Shown: positions 60,691 to 64,000 of the stretch, piece after piece | Numbering within the stretch: position 1 is the stretch's first letter | Layout: each line of letters starts with the position of its first letter | Made by a program: the position numbers and the translations under genes | The notes under the pieces: model-generated | Database searches by the model: none | What the model was told of the DNA's origin: nothing | Seen by the model: only the letters and a program-made list of their open reading frames with translations | Assembly: GCF_030929555.1 (NCBI RefSeq) | Contig: NZ_JAVFVT010000010.1 | Coordinates: forward strand, 62,001-126,000 | Length of the DNA stretch: 64,000 nt | Direction: 5' to 3' | From: Paenibacillus sp. LHD-117 | GTDB taxonomy: Bacteria > Bacillota > Bacilli > Paenibacillales > Paenibacillaceae

Positions 60691-60810
60691 AAAAAAAATA
60701 ATCCTAACCCAAATATAGGGTGCGTCATAAGACGCGCACGCTATACCCGTAGTCAGGATTAATTGGCTCCTGGTAGAGACCCTCAAACCATATTAGTGAG
60801 GATATACGAA
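60691..60810 (-). promoter_or_regulatory. Purine (guanine-class) riboswitch with overlapping terminator
   Basis: On the minus strand the aptamer runs 60810 to 60746: P1 TTCGTA/TACGGG, P2 CCTCA/TGAGG with the loop AATATGG, the junction TCTCTACC, P3 AGGA/TCCT and GACTA with C at the ligand-specifying position 74, which marks guanine or hypoxanthine recognition. The intrinsic terminator before the T8 run (60691-60698) pairs 60752-60761 (TAATCCTGAC) with 60699-60708 (GTTAGGATTA), all ten pairs including one G-T. Its 5' arm is inside P3 and the junction, so a folded ligand-bound aptamer should block termination. Confidence 0.9.
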
Positions 60811-60825
60811 TGTTCTGCGATCATT

Positions 60826-60854
60826 AGATTACTGCAATCGGACACTCGAGTCAA
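60826..60854 (-). promoter_or_regulatory. Sigma-A-type promoter of the riboswitch transcript
   Basis: On the minus strand TTGACT and TAATCT are 17 bases apart, ending about 16 bases before the aptamer. The -35 is strong and the -10 moderate. Confidence 0.65.
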
Positions 60855-60944
60855 TAAAAATGTTTGTTTTTACCGGAAATTCCCGAACTATTATTTAATC
60901 TTGTTGAAATATCGTTCGCCTATCTTGCATTCGAAGTTGTATCG

Positions 60945-62225
60945 TTAGCCCATGCTCTCTACCAGATATCCGCCCGCCGCTCCCAGTAACACGATCGTCC
61001 AAGGAGGCAGCTTCCAATAAACCAGCAAAACAAATAAAGAGGCCGCCAGCACAAAATCCCGCGTGGACGCGACCGCGCTCGTCCAAATCGGATCATAAAG
61101 CGCCGCGAGCAGGATGCCGACGACCGCCGCATTCGCGCCGGCCAAGGCGTGCTGCACCTTCGGCAGCGCTCGCAGCGTCTGCCAGAACGGCATGGCGCCC
61201 GCCATCAACAAGTAGGCTGGCAGGAATATCGCGAGCGTGGCAGCCAACCCGCCTAACCAACCGTCCGACGCCGCGCCCAAGAAGGACGCGAAAGTGAACA
61301 ACGGCCCCGGAACGGCTTGCGCCGCGCTATAGCCGGCGAGAAACTGTTCTTCCGTGACCCATCCCGTAGGCACGACCTCGCTCTCAAGCAGCGGAAGCAC
61401 TACATGGCCGCCGCCGAATACGAGCGATCCCGACCGGTAGAAGCCGTCCGCCATCGCGATCCAGTGGTTCGCGGTCAGCTCGCGCGCCAAAGGCAGAACC
61501 AGGAGAAGCAGCAGGAACAACGCCAAACAAACGAAGCCGGCTATTCGGGAAACGCCGGGGACATCTGTTTCGGATGGTCCGAGCGCGATGGAATCAGCGG
61601 GTTTCGGCCTAACCAAGTCCACCGCTTGGTTCCCATCAACCTTGCCCGTGCCGCTTCCGGATGCAGCATCGGCGCCTCCCGCCCCGCGCCTTCCGAATAA
61701 CCACCAGCCGGCGAGCGCGGCGGCGGCGATGACGGCGACTTGGCTGTACGCCGCATTCCATAACAAAACGATCGCCGCCGATAGGATAGCCATCGTCATG
61801 CGGGTGCGCCCCGCCGCCAGCTTCTGCCCCATCCCCCATACCGCCTGCGCGACGATGGCCACCGCGACGAGCTTGAGGCCGTGCAGCCAACCCGCGTCGA
61901 CGATGCCCGCTCCTTGAAGGAGCAAGGCAAACACAGCTAACACTATCGCCGACGGCAGCGTGAAACCAGCCATCGAAACCGCGCCGCCTATCAATCCGCC
62001 GCGCATAATGCCGATGCCGATGCCGACCTGGCTGCTCGCCGGCCCCGGCAGGAACTGCGCGAGCGCTACTATATCGGCATAACTGCCTTCATCCAGCCAC
62101 TTGCGGCGGCGGACGTATTCTTCATGAAAATAACCCAGATGCGCGATCGGCCCGCCGAAGGACGTCAGCCCAAGCTTGGTCGATACCGCGAATAGCTCCC
62201 ATAATCGTTTGCCTCTGCCCGACAC
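60945..62225 (-). CDS. chrA: Chromate transporter ChrA, two-domain form
   Basis: A protein of about 426 residues with two CHR domains. The first has LWELFAVSTKLGLTSFGGPIAHLGYFHEEYVRRRKWLDEGSYADIVALAQFLPGPASSQVGIGIGIMRGG and the second YRSGSLVFGGGHVVLPLLESEVVPTGWVTEEQFLAGYSAAQAVPGPLFTFASFLGA. These motifs (GGP, PGPASSQ, GGGHVVLPLLE) are diagnostic. It expels chromate or related oxyanions. The start is uncertain: GTG 62225 precedes the conserved part and follows GGGG; TTG 62267 abuts the border of TnpB element B. The element separates the gene from a TATAAT box at 63697-63702, which probably was its promoter. Confidence 0.92.
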   Translation of the reverse strand: MSGRGKRLWELFAVSTKLGLTSFGGPIAHLGYFHEEYVRRRKWLDEGSYADIVALAQFLPGPASSQVGIGIGIMRGGLIGGAVSMAGFTLPSAIVLAVFALLLQGAGIVDAGWLHGLKLVAVAIVAQAVWGMGQKLAAGRTRMTMAILSAAIVLLWNAAYSQVAVIAAAALAGWWLFGRRGAGGADAASGSGTGKVDGNQAVDLVRPKPADSIALGPSETDVPGVSRIAGFVCLALFLLLLLVLPLARELTANHWIAMADGFYRSGSLVFGGGHVVLPLLESEVVPTGWVTEEQFLAGYSAAQAVPGPLFTFASFLGAASDGWLGGLAATLAIFLPAYLLMAGAMPFWQTLRALPKVQHALAGANAAVVGILLAALYDPIWTSAVASTRDFVLAASLFVLLVYWKLPPWTIVLLGAAGGYLVESMG

Positions 62226-62402
62226 TTCCCCGGCCCCCAATGCCAGTAGAATCAAACCGATCTGCAATTCATCAAAATCTTAGAGGATACCCCCCTTCTT
62301 CAAGTGGGGGAGGAATGTGCGTCAGGCGCTAGCCTGAATGATTTTTCAAATGTTCTTGACCTCCAATATATGCTATCATAAGTATAGAAAGGAGGCGAAC
62401 GT

Positions 62403-63521
62403 ATGATCGCAACCGTTACGGCAAAAATCAAGATTAAGCCGACGGATAGTCAAATGGAGGCGCTGCATCAAACCATGATTGCTTATCGGCGAGGCTGCAA
62501 TCTGGTCTCTGACTGTGTGTTCGACTCGAGCGAATTAAAGCAGCCTGCTTTGCACCGAATGACCTATCAATTCCTCCGCGGTACGATTGGTCTGCGCTCC
62601 CAAATGGCTCAGTCGGTGATGAAAACCGTCATTGCCAGATACAAGACGATTCGGAGCAGCGGCCACGATTGGACGCGCGTGCAGTTTAAGAAGCCGGAAT
62701 ATGATCTAGTCTGGAATAGGGATTATTCGCTGAACGCGCAGCTGTTCTCCGTGAATACACTTCAGGGCCGCATCAAAGTCCCCTTCGAATCCAAGGGAAT
62801 GGAAGCCTATTTCGACGGCTCTTGGACATTCGGCACAGCAAAGCTTATCTGGAAAAAAAGCAAATGGTTTCTGCATATTCCTGTATCTAAGGAAATAGCA
62901 GCTCCTGGGCTGCAGGACATTGAACAAGTTGCTGGGATCGATCTAGGCATCAACTTTATTGCCACGGCGTACGGCACCGATGGCAAGACCGTCTTCTATC
63001 GGGGCAGGGCGCTGAAACGAAAACGAGCGAACTACAAACGATTGCGTTCCGAGCTTCAGCGCAAACAAACGGCCTCGTCACGCCGCAGGCTGAAACAAAT
63101 CGGAGAGCGAGAAACCCGCTGGATGACTGATGTGAATCATCAGGTCAGTAAGGCACTCGCCCACCGGTACGGGGCGAATACGCTGTTCGTGCTGGAAGAT
63201 TTGACAGGTATTCGCCGTGCAACGGAAAAGACCAAGCTAAAGGATCGATATGTGATGGTATCATGGGCGTTCTACCAGCTTCGCAACATGCTGGCGTACA
63301 AGGCGCAGCTTGTTGGATCGATCGCGATTGCGGTTGATCCGAAGCACACGTCGCAAGCGTGTCCGGTATGCGGCCACATCGCAAAAGAAAATCGGGATAA
63401 AGGGAAGCATCGTTTCCATTGCCGGGATTGCGGATATGCAAGCAATGATGACCGCATAGGCGCTATGAATCTCTGTCTGAAGGGAAAACAGTACCTTCTT
63501 CAAGGTGCAGGCGTAGCATGA
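62403..63521 (+). CDS. tnpB: TnpB (IS605 OrfB), RNA-guided nuclease, copy B
   Basis: A 372-residue TnpB. Catalytic D180 (GIDLGINF), E265 (VLEDLTG) and D350 (NDDRIGAMN) are present, with Cys pairs C320/C323 and C340/C343 of the zinc ribbon. No frameshift or stop interrupts it, so it should be active if expressed. ATG 62403 follows GGAGG. It differs from copy A at scattered positions (for example VSDCVF against VSALVF) and ends 13 codons earlier at GVA. The sequence just beyond the stop is the omega-RNA scaffold. The protein would cut TTCAT-flanked targets matching its guide. Confidence 0.95.
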   Translation: MIATVTAKIKIKPTDSQMEALHQTMIAYRRGCNLVSDCVFDSSELKQPALHRMTYQFLRGTIGLRSQMAQSVMKTVIARYKTIRSSGHDWTRVQFKKPEYDLVWNRDYSLNAQLFSVNTLQGRIKVPFESKGMEAYFDGSWTFGTAKLIWKKSKWFLHIPVSKEIAAPGLQDIEQVAGIDLGINFIATAYGTDGKTVFYRGRALKRKRANYKRLRSELQRKQTASSRRRLKQIGERETRWMTDVNHQVSKALAHRYGANTLFVLEDLTGIRRATEKTKLKDRYVMVSWAFYQLRNMLAYKAQLVGSIAIAVDPKHTSQACPVCGHIAKENRDKGKHRFHCRDCGYASNDDRIGAMNLCLKGKQYLLQGAGVA

Positions 63522-63689
63522 CTAGGCTTGCAGGGCAGCTGTCAATCTGCCCATCGATAGGCGTATGCTTATCGTGGATGTAACACCACGTTCTTCTGAA
63601 CGCAAAGAGATCGGAGTCGTAGAGACGTTACCACGATTGGGTAGTTACAAGCTCCCACTTCAAACAATAATTAAGTGGGAGTCATTGAC
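63500..63689 (+). ncRNA. Predicted omega-RNA scaffold of element B
   Basis: Conserved with copy A: GGGCAG/CTGCCC, CGTGG/CCACG and GTTC/GAAC pairings and a perfect final hairpin CTCCCACTT/AAGTGGGAG near 63653-63680. The native guide would be the first bases past 63689, TGGAACCATTATACCC. The 5' boundary is unsure. Confidence 0.72.
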
Positions 63690-63696
63690 TGGAACC

Positions 63697-63725
63697 ATTA
63701 TACCCGATTCCGCTTATAGGCTAAA
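63697..63725 (-). promoter_or_regulatory. Probable original chrA promoter, cut off by element B
   Basis: On the minus strand TATAAT lies 17 bases downstream of TTTAGC (a weak -35). Before the insertion it would have been about 30 bases from the chrA leader. It now fires into the right end of element B, antisense to its omega-RNA. Confidence 0.5.
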
Positions 63726-63743
63726 GTTGAGCTATTGTAAACG

Positions 63744-64000
63744 TCATGCGGAAATCCCCTTCCCGTCCGACCGGCGCTGCCGCTCCGCGAACAAGGATCT
63801 TGCGCCGGCGGCCGTCACGAGGATGAAACAGGCGGCCGCGGCAAGAGGCAGCGCCGACCATTCCAGCAGCGGGCGGCCGAGCAGCGTCTGCCAGCCCATA
63901 GCGAGCAGGCCGAGGAAAAACGCGATGCCCGAGACGTGGATCAGCGTCCGGCGGAACGCCGCGGGAAGCGCCGATCCCACCGCCAGCCACGCGATGAACG
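63744..64000 (-). CDS. C-terminal end of a membrane protein, cut by the window edge
   Basis: The frame reads from the right edge as FIAWLAVGSALPAAFRRTLIHVSGIAFFLGLLAMGWQTLLGRPLLEWSALPLAAAACFILVTAAGARSLFAERQRRSDGKGISA. Two hydrophobic stretches near its end and a basic tail suggest the last two helices of a polytopic membrane protein. I cannot name the family from 85 residues. A chromate-related or transport function is not implied by position alone. Confidence 0.6.
   Translation of the reverse strand, partial: FIAWLAVGSALPAAFRRTLIHVSGIAFFLGLLAMGWQTLLGRPLLEWSALPLAAAACFILVTAAGARSLFAERQRRSDGKGISA

Larger units (their letters stand above)
62273..63689 (+). mobile_element. IS605-type tnpB-only element, copy B
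   Basis: A 1,417-base element starting CAAAATC immediately after TTCAT (62268-62272) and ending GTCATTGAC at 63689. It matches copy A (33601-35020) over its whole length, with a left hairpin near 62288-62310 and the same right hairpin. It carries tnpB alone. It has inserted in the leader of chrA. Confidence 0.93.

Noticed and set aside
60691-60810. Adenine-class assignment of the riboswitch, because its layout resembles pbuE
   Set aside because: The specificity residue in the GACTA junction is C, not U, which points to guanine or hypoxanthine.
33601-63689. Interpreting 33.6-63.7 kb as one composite transposon between the two TnpB elements
   Set aside because: The elements are in opposite orientation, each has its own intact TTCAT border and unrelated flanks, and the genes between them look chromosomal.

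Overview
The window looks like chromosome from a GC-rich, spore-forming member of the Paenibacillaceae (Paenibacillus or Cohnella type). Four things point there: Shine-Dalgarno sites of the AGGAGG type with frequent GTG and TTG starts; Lpl-type sugar ABC importers that carry no ATPase gene; an SgrR-like HTH/solute-binding regulator; and a GerP-like spore protein beside M23 peptidase/bactofilin and LTA-synthase genes. I see no rRNA, tRNA, CRISPR array or prophage.

Layout. 1-6.2 kb: a truncated GH53 galactanase, a GerP-like small protein, a metallophosphoesterase/DUF4153 pair, a 247-bp inverted-repeat element, an SgrR-like regulator and a DUF2500 protein. 6.4-13.6 kb: a visibly AT-richer islet behind an IS256 remnant, with an FAH-family hydrolase, a ferritin-like protein of unknown function, a sugar-phosphate isomerase-like protein and a 1,100-residue secreted glycosidase-like protein with Ig-like domains. 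13.7-29.4 kb: a long one-way catabolic cluster (GHL6-like glycosidase, two Gfo/Idh/MocA dehydrogenases, Zn-alcohol dehydrogenase, class V aminotransferase, MBL hydrolase, RidA, M20 deacylase, LplBC permeases, LplA-like lipoprotein, GH20-like protein) headed by a GntR/FCD regulator. 29.5-36.9 kb: an IS66 scrap, GNAT, PHP phosphatase, M23 peptidase plus bactofilin, a TnpB element inserted in an ECF sigma gene, an AAC(3)-like enzyme and small proteins. 37-45.9 kb: an alpha-1,6-mannan locus (three GH76 enzymes, two permeases, a GntR/LacI-type regulator) whose first gene is an in-frame hybrid of GH125 and a solute-binding protein. 46-51.3 kb: an enolase-superfamily sugar-acid dehydratase candidate, an SDR, an AraC regulator, a PhyH dioxygenase fused to HEAT repeats and a second GntR. 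51.4-59.1 kb: an MBOAT/SGNH acylation pair, Fur-boxed siderophore-binding lipoprotein with AraC activator, a tandem repeat and an LTA synthase. 59.3-64 kb: a purine permease under a guanine-class riboswitch, ChrA, a second TnpB element and the end of a membrane protein.

The most informative structures are these. (1) Two nearly identical 1.42-kb IS605-type elements carry only TnpB; their exact ends can be read because removing copy A restores the sigma gene in frame at TTCAT, and each then shows its native omega-RNA guide. (2) The GH125/SBP hybrid lies inside a mannan locus. (3) A C74 (guanine-class) purine aptamer has a terminator that overlaps the aptamer, which predicts an unusual ligand-ON switch. 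(4) A two-copy element has terminal inverted repeats that covary. (5) A PhyH dioxygenase is fused to HEAT repeats. (6) A large, functionally unassigned nitrogen-flavoured glycoside catabolic cluster may be an undescribed pathway.
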